From: Hyphomicrobiales bacterium
Lineage (GTDB): Bacteria; Pseudomonadota; Alphaproteobacteria; Rhizobiales; Rhizobiaceae
DNA: 64,000 nucleotides
NCBI GenBank assembly: GCA_900469965.1
Contig: UBZP01000022.1
Span: 1 to 64,000, forward strand
Reading direction: 5' to 3'
Positions 10,901-17,772 of the stretch are shown here, in pieces (the first letter of the stretch is position 1; the number at the start of each line of letters is the position of its first letter). The position numbers and the translations under genes are program-made. Below the pieces are notes generated by a model, which was not told where the DNA came from, made no database searches, and was given only the letters and a program-made list of their open reading frames with translations.

Positions 10901-13900
10901 CGCAGGCGGACCGGGTCGAAACCAGGCTCGATGCCGCGCTCGAGACGTCGCTGCGGCGGCGCGCCCAGGAGGGCGGCACCTCGCTTCGCAACCTGGTGCT
11001 GGCCGCCTTCCGCTACTACCTGTCGCGGCTGTCGCAGTCGTCCGACGTGGTCATCGGGATTCCGGCTTCCGGACAGCTCGCCCACCGGCTGGAGGGCGCG
11101 GTCGGGCACGGCATCAGCCTCTTGCCGGTGCGCGGCACCATCCGCGCCGATGCGCGGCTCGGCGAGCTCGTCGCGCAGACCCGACAGGAGCTCCTGGAGG
11201 CGATCGACCACCAGACCTACTCCTACGGATCGCTGATGCGCGACCTGCAGGTGCCGCGCGATCCGTCGCGGCTGGCGCTGGTTCCGGTGGTCGTCAACAT
11301 GGACGGCCTGGCGGATATCGGCGATCTGCGGTTTGGCGCCGTCGTGCCGCGGGTCGAGGTCAATCCGACCGGCCACGAGTTCTTCGAGCTGTTCTTCAAC
11401 CTGTTCGATGCGCCGGGCCGGGTCGAATTCTCGTGGAACTATGCCACGGCGCTGTTCGATCGCGAGACGATCACCCATCATGCGACGAACTTCCGCCAGT
11501 TCCTCGGAGCCATCGCATCCGCGCCGGCGGGCTTGGAGGCGCCGCTGTCGGAGCTTCTGCGCGGCGACACCAGCCGGCCGGCGAGCGGCAGTCATGTCGA
11601 TCCGGCGGCGGCCGGGCCGCAGACGATCGTGGAGGTGTTCCGGAGCATCGTGGCCCAGGCCCCCACCCGCGTCGCGGTCCGCTATCTCGACCAGGCGATG
11701 GACTATGCGACGCTCGATGCGCGCTCGGACGCGCTGGCGGCCCTGCTCGCATCGCAAGGGGTTCGCCACGGCGATCTCGTCGGCATCTCCTCGAACCGCT
11801 CGCTGCTCCTGCCGGTCGCGGTTCTCGGGGCGCTGAAGGCGGGCGCCGGCTACGTGCCCTTCGACGTGACGCTGCCGGCCGACCGGCTGCAGTTCATGGC
11901 GCGGGATACCGGCATCAAGGTGCTGCTCGGCGCGTGCGAGCCGGTCTCGGCGACCGGGGTTCCCACGATCCCGATGACCGACCTGCCGACCGGTCCGGCC
12001 AGACCGCCGGAGCCGGGCATCACCGGCGAGACGATCGCCTATGTGATGTTCACCTCCGGGACGACAGGCGTGCCGAAGGGCGTGGTACTGCCGCATCGCT
12101 CCGTCATCCGGCTGCTGCGGGATACCGACTGGCTGCGGCTCGGCCCGGAGACGGTGACCCTGCATTCCTCCGCCTTCGCCTTCGACACCTCGATCATCGA
12201 TATCTTCGGCGCCCTGCTGCACGGGGGCACGATGGTGGTCCCGCCGGACGGGACGCTCTCGATCTCCGAACTCTCCGACGCGATCGAAAGCCAGGGTGTC
12301 AACACGCTCTGGCTGACGTCCGGGCTGTTCCATGCGGTGGCGGACATGCGGCCCTCGGCCTTCGCCCGCGTCGACCAGGTGGTGGTCGGCGGCGACGTCG
12401 TGTCGCCGACGCATGTGGCGCAGGTGATGGCGGCCTGCCCGGGGCTGACGGTGATCAACGGCTACGGCCCGACGGAAAGCAACGTCACCAACGCCCATGC
12501 GGTGACGGCAGCCGATCTCGCCCGCGGGCTGCCGCTGCCGATCGGCAAGGCCATCCCCGGAACGCAGATCTACATCGTCGACGATGCGCTGCAGCCGGTG
12601 CCGACCGGGATGATCGGCGAATTGTGCATTGCCGGGCGCGGCCTGGCGCTGGGCTACTGGAACAGGCCGGAGCTGACCGAGCAGAAGTTCGTCGCCGCGC
12701 CGTGGGACAAGGAGCTGCGGCTCTACCGGTCCGGCGATCTCGCGATGGATCCCGGCGACGGCGTCATCCGCTTCTTCGGGCGCGCCGACACCCAGGTCAA
12801 GGTGCGCGGGTTCCGCGTCGAGCTGACGGAGATCGAAGGCGCGCTGGAAAGCCATCCCGCGATCCGCCAGGCCGTGGTGGTCGCCAAGGTGCCGGATGGC
12901 CAGGCCGACAAGATCCTCGTTGCCTATTTCATCGCCGACGGTGCTGCGCCGACCGCCGAGGAGCTGGCCGAGCACGTGGCGAAGACGCTTCCCGAGTTCG
13001 CGCGGCCGGCCTTCTTCATGGCGGTCGACGAGATACCGCTCAACCAGAACGGCAAGGTCGACCGCGGCCGCCTGCCGGCGGTGCGCATCGACGCGCTGGC
13101 CGACCCCGAGGCGGAGCTGCCGCGCGGGGATGTCGAGACGCGGGTCGCGCAGATCTGGTGCGAGGTGCTGGGCGTCGAGCGGATCGGGGCCAATGCGAAT
13201 TTCTTCGCGCTCGGCGGCCATTCGCTGCTGGCGGTGCGGCTGTTCGACCGCATCCGCCGCGAATTCGGCCACGACCTGCCGATCTCGACGCTGTTCAGCA
13301 ACCAGACGGTCCGGGAGCTGGCGGCACTGCTGCAGCGCGACGTCGCCTCGACGGAGGGGCCGGATGCGCCCTGGGACACGAGCACGGTCATCGATCCCGG
13401 CCCGGATGCCGGCGGCATGCCGTTCTTCGTCGTCGGCGGCGTCGGCGGCAACGTCAACAACCTCTTCGAGCTCGGCACCCTCCTCGGGCGCAAGCGGCCG
13501 GCGATCGGCTTCCAGACCCGTGGGGTGCAGGGGCATACGCCGCATTCGAGCATCGAGGAGATGGCGGCGGAGAACATCCGCTACCTGCGCCGACACCAGC
13601 CGGAAGGGCCCTACATCCTGGCCGGCTATTCGGGCGGCGCCTATACGGCGCTCGAGATGACGCGGCAGCTGGAGGCGATGGGCGCCAGGGTGGAGCGGCT
13701 GTTCGTGCTCGACACCTATGCACCGGCCTTCGCCAAGGACTTCCGTCCCCACGTCCGCCTGACGCCGCGCCAGCGGCTCGAAAACGAAATCGCGCTCATG
13801 CGCGACGAGGGGCTCAGCTACTTCTTCCGGCGGCTTTCGGCGAAGGTGCGCAAGTTCGTCCAGCGCGGCCCCGTGCTGGAGCTGATCAGGCGGACCAACC

Positions 13901-14181
13901 TGCCGCTCTATCGGCAGCGGCAGGTCGAGCGGCTGTGGCTGGCGGCGGCCCGGCAGTATGAGGGCGGCCCGATCGAGGCGCCGGTGACGCTGTTCAGGAC
14001 GCGGCCCCTGCATCTCGTCCAGAAACTGACGCTCGAGGCGGATCCGACGCTCGGGTGGAAGACGTTCGTGGCACCGGAGCGGCTGGAGACGCCGTGGGTG
14101 CCCGGCGACCACCTGACGATGCTGCGGGAAGAGAACGCCCGCACCCTCGCGACCCTGATCGAGGAAAGGCTGTCGTCGTAA
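4966..14181 (+). CDS. Hybrid PKS-NRPS: KS-AT-KR-DH-ACP-C-A-PCP-TE
   Basis: About 3,071 residues; ATG start 58 nt after the preceding stop, AAGGGAAG upstream. Ketosynthase about 1-430 (TACSTS Cys, HGTGT, NIGH all present). Acyltransferase about 525-825 (FPGGGAQYPG; HSAGEYAG). Ketoreductase with its structural half about 905-1330 (YLITGGTGGIG; LDD motif of B-type KRs). Dehydratase about 1335-1590 placed after the KR; its first motif reads HVVAGQPVLCG, with Cys where Pro is usual, and HPALMDMA keeps the Asp. Carrier domain about 1665-1735 (ALGGHSLN). Condensation domain about 1760-2195 with intact HHIACDG. Adenylation domain about 2220-2710 (MFTSGTTGVPKG, GYGPTES, YRSGDL, NQNGKVDRG). Second carrier about 2723-2793 (ALGGHSLL), thioesterase about 2812-3071 (GYSGG Ser, PGDH His). 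Expected to extend the upstream starter by one C2 unit, reduce and dehydrate it, add one amino acid and release the product. The second A domain's substrate is unknown. Confidence 0.93.
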   Translation: MDRTLPDQRIAIIGRAGRFPSARTVGEFWSMLFEGRSAAQRLGEAELLAAGVSRKALADPAYVRVANVLPDMECFDAGFFGFSPREAAILDPQHRHFLECGWEALEDAGYVPERFDGRIGVFAGSGMQAYLPFNLLSNPELVEETGLFLLRHNGNDKDFLPTRLSYLLNLTGPSIAVQTACSTSLVAVHTAIGSLLNMECDMAIAGGVTIELPHRTGYRYAEGEILSSDGLCRAFDDDSRGTVFGSGAALVVLRRYEDALADGDDIKAVILASAVNNDGAGKASYLAPSVDGQAEAAAEALALSGVEARSLSYIETHGTGTPIGDPIELAALKQVYGTAPAGSIGIGSVKTNIGHLDTAAGTASLIKVVEALRHRYLPASLHFRKPNSRFDFAASPFRVVAEGREWPSAHGPRRAAVNSLGVGGTNAHVIVEEAPVRPPAAAAAEWRFFPFSARNEAALERLRERWKSYSDGEVPEMADIAFTLRQGRRHFAERFAIAARTGEDLKGALTAKVTPFRRHGRARSKPPRIIFMFPGGGAQYPGAGAGMMASSPVFASAVDQCFAMLPATAPSDLRQVMFGARLNDESARVKLLRSSYAIPAVFILEYAYCKLWESWGIRPDAIVAHSAGEYAGALAAGVMELADALKIVTLRGQVMEQAPAGAMTAVPLGEMRVRELIGEGLDIAAVNTAQSTIVSGPIAGIEALEAQLAGSEHEARRIHIDVAAHSRQLDDQLDRFREGLEGISFRQPTVPMVSSLRGSWADGQDFVSADYWVRHLRHTVRFADAVAAVLEAPDSVVIEVGPGQTVGPLVAAAKTKNAPLAILPSAPRPRDGEDEMGIAVAALGGLWANGVELDPDRLPGGRGRRVSLPTYPFEKERHWIEPGRGKTAGAENDSAPPLARISDPADWVEVLEWTERPRSGGAAELGGDWLVLAGGDAFSEAVLARLGAAGARVTVLRAGDGFAASPEGFVLRPDAPADFEALAAALPSVPHRVLCLWGADPALSERAFGASYLLARLLQQADPEPGTRLLLVSPGAASLPGSAAERPELAALLGVVRVAPREIPGLSAGLADIEPDSDPSVVAAVLAEAAGSDEADHVVLRGKRRFVRSRVRVPAPAAPDLPERLRKGGVYLITGGTGGIGRELALWLARRAGARLALLSRSAGDDAVLRGDIEAAGGAVVFLKADVADAAAMTAAIETVRSRFGALHGVIHAAGILDDGPLATQPLEAAVAVMRPKLDGALVLHRLLPEGSLDFFAVISSSSVVIGGAGQAGYAGANAALEALAAARGDGLSIAWGAWRDTGMAARAYGAGVAVTGDLLGQRHDEPGGVVRFETVIDPETDWRVSEHVVAGQPVLCGTAYVELAQAAAEAVMGAGRFELAALSFALPMTFEGLPRRVIIRLQPQGKGYELSIDSAIGAERMPVEHVRLQVVATENAQAHLPAALDHVLAGTVAASGRQAPQQDVIAFGPRWNCIETLRTGDGRAEGDFQLAAPFVDDLQVHALHPALMDMAMTVGLAALERREGRLWVPMSVGRIGVFRPLPAAITSRAVRVDGEPGRFVSFDVAVFDRDGRIVAVLEGLSMREVGRDSFAGAATPPGLTTQLMATGIRACEAPDLFARVFAHPGRQLVVSPVSLDHVRLALAEAAAPSGMPIARQGGGGPISDPVAARLSAIWTEILGVSNVGADDDFFALGGHSLNAVRMFARIRKDFGVALPLASLFQASRLGDLAALVRAEAPDVEAGATVAEEPGQAVPDMTAVRRIGMTEGQRELATAISINPAASLSYNLSFSLHFDGAIDAAVLRTALDGLVARHDSLRSSFDVDNMMLTIHPRREATLEEADFSDLGELEQRARRDALHAKNARTPFDLVEGPVLRALLVRYSASRTELLLFVHHIACDGWSMGVLMSDLAALYTAALAGKPAKLPAPTSIAALVAAEAQWAEGAEAARHRDYWLKKYAGPLPAIDLPTDRPYPVVRGTQADRVETRLDAALETSLRRRAQEGGTSLRNLVLAAFRYYLSRLSQSSDVVIGIPASGQLAHRLEGAVGHGISLLPVRGTIRADARLGELVAQTRQELLEAIDHQTYSYGSLMRDLQVPRDPSRLALVPVVVNMDGLADIGDLRFGAVVPRVEVNPTGHEFFELFFNLFDAPGRVEFSWNYATALFDRETITHHATNFRQFLGAIASAPAGLEAPLSELLRGDTSRPASGSHVDPAAAGPQTIVEVFRSIVAQAPTRVAVRYLDQAMDYATLDARSDALAALLASQGVRHGDLVGISSNRSLLLPVAVLGALKAGAGYVPFDVTLPADRLQFMARDTGIKVLLGACEPVSATGVPTIPMTDLPTGPARPPEPGITGETIAYVMFTSGTTGVPKGVVLPHRSVIRLLRDTDWLRLGPETVTLHSSAFAFDTSIIDIFGALLHGGTMVVPPDGTLSISELSDAIESQGVNTLWLTSGLFHAVADMRPSAFARVDQVVVGGDVVSPTHVAQVMAACPGLTVINGYGPTESNVTNAHAVTAADLARGLPLPIGKAIPGTQIYIVDDALQPVPTGMIGELCIAGRGLALGYWNRPELTEQKFVAAPWDKELRLYRSGDLAMDPGDGVIRFFGRADTQVKVRGFRVELTEIEGALESHPAIRQAVVVAKVPDGQADKILVAYFIADGAAPTAEELAEHVAKTLPEFARPAFFMAVDEIPLNQNGKVDRGRLPAVRIDALADPEAELPRGDVETRVAQIWCEVLGVERIGANANFFALGGHSLLAVRLFDRIRREFGHDLPISTLFSNQTVRELAALLQRDVASTEGPDAPWDTSTVIDPGPDAGGMPFFVVGGVGGNVNNLFELGTLLGRKRPAIGFQTRGVQGHTPHSSIEEMAAENIRYLRRHQPEGPYILAGYSGGAYTALEMTRQLEAMGARVERLFVLDTYAPAFAKDFRPHVRLTPRQRLENEIALMRDEGLSYFFRRLSAKVRKFVQRGPVLELIRRTNLPLYRQRQVERLWLAAARQYEGGPIEAPVTLFRTRPLHLVQKLTLEADPTLGWKTFVAPERLETPWVPGDHLTMLREENARTLATLIEERLSS

Positions 14182-14218
14182 GGCGCGACCTGCCGGCGGC
14201 GCTTGCGGCCGCAGGATG

Positions 14219-14245
14219 GCGCCCCGTCATTGAACGACGGGGCGC
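14219..14245. terminator. Bidirectional hairpin between the PKS-NRPS gene and the convergent hydrolase gene
   Basis: Perfect 10-bp stem (GCGCCCCGTC with its complement) around a 7-nt loop, located 38 nt after the PKS-NRPS stop and overlapping the last codons and stop of the opposing hydrolase gene. There is no T-tract, so termination efficiency is inferred from position and stem strength only. Confidence 0.55.
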
Positions 14246-15060
14246 AACTGCTCCTGAAGGAAGGATTCGATAGCCGGAATCAGCCCGTACTCGTGCAGAT
14301 CGGCATGGCCGCCGCCGGGCAGCTCGACATATTGCTTCGGCTCCGGGGCCTCCTGGAACAGGCGACGGGCGCGTTCCACCGGCAGGGACCGGTCGAGCCG
14401 GCCGTGAACCAGGAGCTTCGGCACCCTGACGTTGCGGAGGTGGTCGATGATGTCGTAGCGCTCGGACCACATCAGGCGGCAGAGCGGAAAGCCGAAATAG
14501 CGGTCCTCGTAGAAGAGACAGGTCCGGTAGGGCGCGGCTTCGAAGATCGCGGCGCTGAAACTGCGTTCCTCGGCAAGCCTGCTGGCGACGCCCGCCCCCA
14601 GGCTGAAGCCGTAGAGCACCCGGCGATCGGTCGGTATCACCTCTCCCAGCAGCGCATCCATCTGGTCATAGAGCGCGCGCGCATCCCGCGCGAAATTCGC
14701 CGCGCTCGGCTTTCCGGGCGTTCCGCCGGAACCGCGATACTCCATCATCATGATGCCGTAGCCGGCCTGGATCAGCCGGCTAAGCCGTCCCATCGAGCCG
14801 CCGATGCACGACTGGTTGCCGTAGAAGCTGAGGATGACCGGCAGACCCTTAGCCGGATCGGCGATCCAGGCGTGCACGGGCGCGCCGTCCTCCGAGGTGT
14901 AGCGGACGACCCTTACCGTGGACGGCAGTCCGAACTCGCCGGGGCTGTTGGGTCTGGGATCGAAGCGATACATGCCGTAGGTCTGGAAGGCCCAGACGGC
15001 GCCGGCGACAGAGGCTGCGGCGAAAGCCAGCACGCCAAGGACAATCTGCACCACGCTCAT
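14227..15060 (-). CDS. Membrane-anchored alpha/beta hydrolase (BEM46/ABHD13-like)
   Basis: 277 residues. One hydrophobic N-terminal segment (residues about 4-25) suggests membrane anchoring with the hydrolase domain outside the cytoplasm. The hydrolase fold is shown by the oxyanion/strand region LSFYGNQSCIGG, the EYRGSGGTPG segment, the nucleophile elbow YGFSLGAG (Ser), HGRLDRSLP (Asp) and the GGGHADLHEYG segment (His). This order matches the BEM46/YfhR serine hydrolase family, whose natural substrates are mostly unknown. It is convergent with the PKS-NRPS gene, so it is probably not part of that operon; a role as an editing or processing hydrolase is possible but unsupported. Confidence 0.85.
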   Translation of the reverse strand: MSVVQIVLGVLAFAAASVAGAVWAFQTYGMYRFDPRPNSPGEFGLPSTVRVVRYTSEDGAPVHAWIADPAKGLPVILSFYGNQSCIGGSMGRLSRLIQAGYGIMMMEYRGSGGTPGKPSAANFARDARALYDQMDALLGEVIPTDRRVLYGFSLGAGVASRLAEERSFSAAIFEAAPYRTCLFYEDRYFGFPLCRLMWSERYDIIDHLRNVRVPKLLVHGRLDRSLPVERARRLFQEAPEPKQYVELPGGGHADLHEYGLIPAIESFLQEQLRPVVQ

Positions 15061-15259
15061 GCAACCCCCCGCCGCCGCCGGTTTGCCACCCTCAATGCGA
15101 CGAAGACAAGCGCAGGCCAGCGCAGGTATTCCGCGCTACGAGCCGCCCCCTGCTCGCATTCCGGGTAGGGTAGCGGTTGTCCGGCGCGGCCGCAATCTGA
15201 CCAAAGGGGGAAGCCCGCGCAGGGGCCCGCGTACACATCACGGCCAATGCGCTATGGCC

Positions 15260-16606
15260 CTACGCCTCCGCAGCCGGCAGGCTTATCGAGACGCATAGAC
15301 CGGGCCCGCCGTTTTCGAGCCTTATGTCGCCGCCGACCGTCCGGATGATGCTTTCGGCTATGGCCAGGCCGAGTCCTGCTCCACCGCTGCTGGTATCGAG
15401 CCGTTCGCCCCGGCGCAGCACGTGCCGCAGCTTTTCCTGCGGAATGCCCGGTCCGTCGTCGCGGATTTCGAGCAGGATGGCACTGCCCTCCCGCCGCGCC
15501 GTGATCGCGACCTGCGATCGGCCGTAGCGGACTGCGTTCTCCGTCAGGCTGCCGAGCAGCTCGGAGAGATCGTCCGGATCGATGCGGGCCTGGAGGCCAT
15601 CCGGAACGTCGATGCTCCATTCGATGGCGGCGGCCGCCGGCGTCCGGCAGACGACCGCGACGACGCTCGACGTGACACGCGCGACATCCGAGCGCGCCGA
15701 ATGGCCCTTTCCGGCGATGCGTGCCCGCGCCATTTCGTGATCCACCAGCCGGCGCATGACGGCAATCAGCGCCTCGATCTCGTCGGCGGCACCGGTCTCG
15801 CCGCGCTGCCTGAGCCGCAGGACATCGCCGGAAAGGGCCTGAAGCGGCGTCTTGAACGCATGCGCCAGCCCGGAGGCGCGCTCGCGCGCCTGGCGCAACT
15901 GCTCCTCGCGGGAGGCCAGCAGCGCATCCACCTCCATGGTCAGCGGCTGGACCTCGTCGGGAAAGGCGATCCCGAGGCGCTGCGCCTCGCCGCTGCGGAT
16001 CTTCGCGATCCGGGCGCGGAGGTCGGCGAGCGGCCGCAGGCCGATCAGGATCTGGGCAAGGCTCGCCGCCATGAGGACTGCGGCCAGAAGCGCGAGGAAG
16101 GGAGCGAGGTCGCGGCGGAAGCCCGCCGTTGCCCTCAAAATGTCGGAACGGTCCATGCCGACGGCGGCGATCACCGGCTGGTCGCCGAGGGGATGTTCGA
16201 GGATGACCTCGCGGGCGAGAACGAGCAGGTCCGCACCCGCCGGACCCTTCAGCGAGAATTCGCGGGGGGCGGACGGCGACAGCCGCGGCAGATCGAGCAC
16301 CTCGTCCCACAGCGACCGCGAATGGCGTTCGATGCCGCCGCCCTGGATCTGCCAGTAGAGCCCGGAAAGCGGCGCCTGGAAGCGCGGATCGACCGGCGGA
16401 CGGACGACATCGACGGCGCCGGAGGCGTCCCGTCCGAGACCGGCGATCGTCTGGTCCAGATGCAGGCGCAGTTCCTCGACCACGCGGCGTTCGACGTGGC
16501 GCTCGAACAGGAAGGACAGGCCGAAGAAGGCGACGACCAGGGCGAGGCCGATCGACGCCGCACCGGCCAGGGCGAGCCGCAGCCGCAGGGAGCGCCGCGA
16601 GATCAC
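15260..16606 (-). CDS. Sensor histidine kinase of an OmpR-type two-component system
   Basis: 448 residues from a GTG start that overlaps the regulator stop by 4 nt (GTGA), indicating translational coupling. Two membrane segments (about 11-33 and 168-190) enclose a periplasmic sensor domain of about 135 residues; a HAMP-like linker follows to about 240. The H-box reads LAHAFKTPL with His249 as the likely phosphorylation site, a PhoQ-like form of the box. ATP-binding motifs follow: N-box ENAVRYG, G1 DDGPGIP and G2 GAGLGLA. The gene is last in a PepSY-regulator-kinase operon, an arrangement common in rhizobia and often tied to envelope or cation stress signalling. The signal cannot be read from the sequence. 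Confidence 0.93.
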   Translation of the reverse strand: MISRRSLRLRLALAGAASIGLALVVAFFGLSFLFERHVERRVVEELRLHLDQTIAGLGRDASGAVDVVRPPVDPRFQAPLSGLYWQIQGGGIERHSRSLWDEVLDLPRLSPSAPREFSLKGPAGADLLVLAREVILEHPLGDQPVIAAVGMDRSDILRATAGFRRDLAPFLALLAAVLMAASLAQILIGLRPLADLRARIAKIRSGEAQRLGIAFPDEVQPLTMEVDALLASREEQLRQARERASGLAHAFKTPLQALSGDVLRLRQRGETGAADEIEALIAVMRRLVDHEMARARIAGKGHSARSDVARVTSSVVAVVCRTPAAAAIEWSIDVPDGLQARIDPDDLSELLGSLTENAVRYGRSQVAITARREGSAILLEIRDDGPGIPQEKLRHVLRRGERLDTSSGGAGLGLAIAESIIRTVGGDIRLENGGPGLCVSISLPAAEA

Positions 16607-17265
16607 CCGTCGTCGCCCATGAGGTAGCCGAAACCGCGCCGCGTGGCGATCATCTCGCTGCCGAGCTTCTTGCGCAGGCGGGCGATCATGGCCTCGAGCG
16701 CGTTGGCCTCGCGCGAGAAGTCGTCGCCGTAGACGTGATCCTGCAGCTCGGAGGCCGGCACGACGCGGCCGCGATGATGGGCCAGATAGCTGACCAGCCG
16801 GAACTCGAAGGGGGTGAGGCTGAGCGGTATCCCGTCGACGGCGACCCGCATCATCCGGGTATCGACGACCAGACGGCCGATCTCGATCGTCGCTGCGCCG
16901 TGGCCGACCGAGCGGCGGATCAGCGCACGAACACGGGCGAGCAGTTCCTCGAACTGGAACGGCTTGGGCAGGTAGTCGTCGGCGCCGGCATCGATGCCCT
17001 CCACCCGCTCGGCCCAGCTTCCCCGCGCCGTGAGCACGAGGACCGGCGTATGCCGGCCGCTCATGCGCCACTGCTTGAGGACGCTGATGCCGTCCATGCC
17101 CGGCAGCCCGAGATCGAGAACGATCAGGCCGTAGTCCTCCGTGTCGCCCTTGAACCAGGCTTCCTCGCCGTTGCGGACGAGATCGACGGCATAGCCCGCC
17201 GACGTCAGCACCGTCCGCACGTCTTCGGCAATGCGTCGATCGTCTTCCGCAACGAGCAGCCTCAC
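16603..17265 (-). CDS. OmpR/PhoB-family response regulator
   Basis: 220 residues. The receiver domain (1-115) has the acidic pair E7/D8-D9, the phospho-acceptor D51 (LIVLDLGLPG), the conserved Thr in VLVLTA and the Lys in LPKPF. A winged-helix DNA-binding domain follows (LTPFEFRLVSYLAHH; ALEAMIARLRKKLG; TRRGFGYLM). It overlaps the kinase gene by 4 nt and the PepSY gene by 4 nt, so the three are one operon. Three heptamers spaced 10-11 bp upstream of the PepSY gene suit binding by this family and suggest autoregulation. Confidence 0.95.
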   Translation of the reverse strand: MRLLVAEDDRRIAEDVRTVLTSAGYAVDLVRNGEEAWFKGDTEDYGLIVLDLGLPGMDGISVLKQWRMSGRHTPVLVLTARGSWAERVEGIDAGADDYLPKPFQFEELLARVRALIRRSVGHGAATIEIGRLVVDTRMMRVAVDGIPLSLTPFEFRLVSYLAHHRGRVVPASELQDHVYGDDFSREANALEAMIARLRKKLGSEMIATRRGFGYLMGDDG

Positions 17266-17621
17266 TCGTCCTCCTCGCGCTCCAGGATCTCGGCCGTCTT
17301 GGCGTCGACCTCGACCTCGATGACCCGCCCCGACGGATCGATGATCTCGAGTTCGTAGACGTAGCGCCCGTCGTTGCGCTCGAACTCGATCTCGATGATA
17401 TCGCCGGCGATCTCCTTGCGCACTACGGCGATGATCTGGTCCAGCGGACGGACCTGTCCGAGCCGCAGCGCCTCGCGGGCCTCGTAGTGCTCGCGCGCGT
17501 CGTTGACGTCGTCGTCGTCATCATCCTGCGCGGTCTCGCTCAGCGCCACCACCGGATAGAGAACAAAGCATGCCGCCAGCACCCTGAGGCCGACATGCGC
17601 GGATTTTCTGTTTCTGAACAT
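17262..17621 (-). CDS. Periplasmic PepSY-domain protein, first gene of the two-component operon
   Basis: 119 residues. A signal peptide (basic MFRNRK start, hydrophobic core, cleavage near ALSETAQ) precedes an Asp-rich linker of six consecutive Asp residues. Residues about 50-119 form a PepSY domain (LDQIIAVVRKEIAGDIIEIE, then YVYELEIIDPSGRVIEVEVD). PepSY proteins commonly sit beside PhoPQ-like two-component genes and are thought to modulate or be controlled by them. The stop codon overlaps the regulator start by 4 nt. Confidence 0.9.
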   Translation of the reverse strand: MFRNRKSAHVGLRVLAACFVLYPVVALSETAQDDDDDDVNDAREHYEAREALRLGQVRPLDQIIAVVRKEIAGDIIEIEFERNDGRYVYELEIIDPSGRVIEVEVDAKTAEILEREEDE

Positions 17622-17642
17622 GCTCTTGCATATCCGGCCGAA

Positions 17643-17671
17643 GCTGACAACTCGCTGACAGCCGCTGTCAG
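17643..17671. promoter_or_regulatory. Candidate response-regulator operator: three heptamers at 10-11 bp spacing
   Basis: GCTGACA at 17643 and 17654, and GCTGTCA at 17664, fall on the same helical face; the last two form the perfect 17-bp palindrome CTGACAGCCGCTGTCAG (17655-17671). The site lies 22-50 nt upstream of the PepSY start and 100 nt upstream of the RTX gene, so it could serve either promoter. Direct repeats at one-turn spacing are typical of OmpR/PhoB boxes; binding here is inferred. Confidence 0.55.
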
Positions 17672-17772
17672 GACGGCAAAAGGCGTCCTCGTCCAGTCTC
17701 CGCCCATTCTTCCAGGCGCCGGCCGGGACCTATCCCGCGGCGCCGCCACTCAGAACTGAAAGGAGGCCGGAC

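Noticed and set aside
10135-14112. Minus-strand open frame of about 1,325 codons opposite the C-A-PCP-TE part of the PKS-NRPS
   Set aside because: Same composition bias, no motifs, and the plus-strand frame encodes intact NRPS domains.
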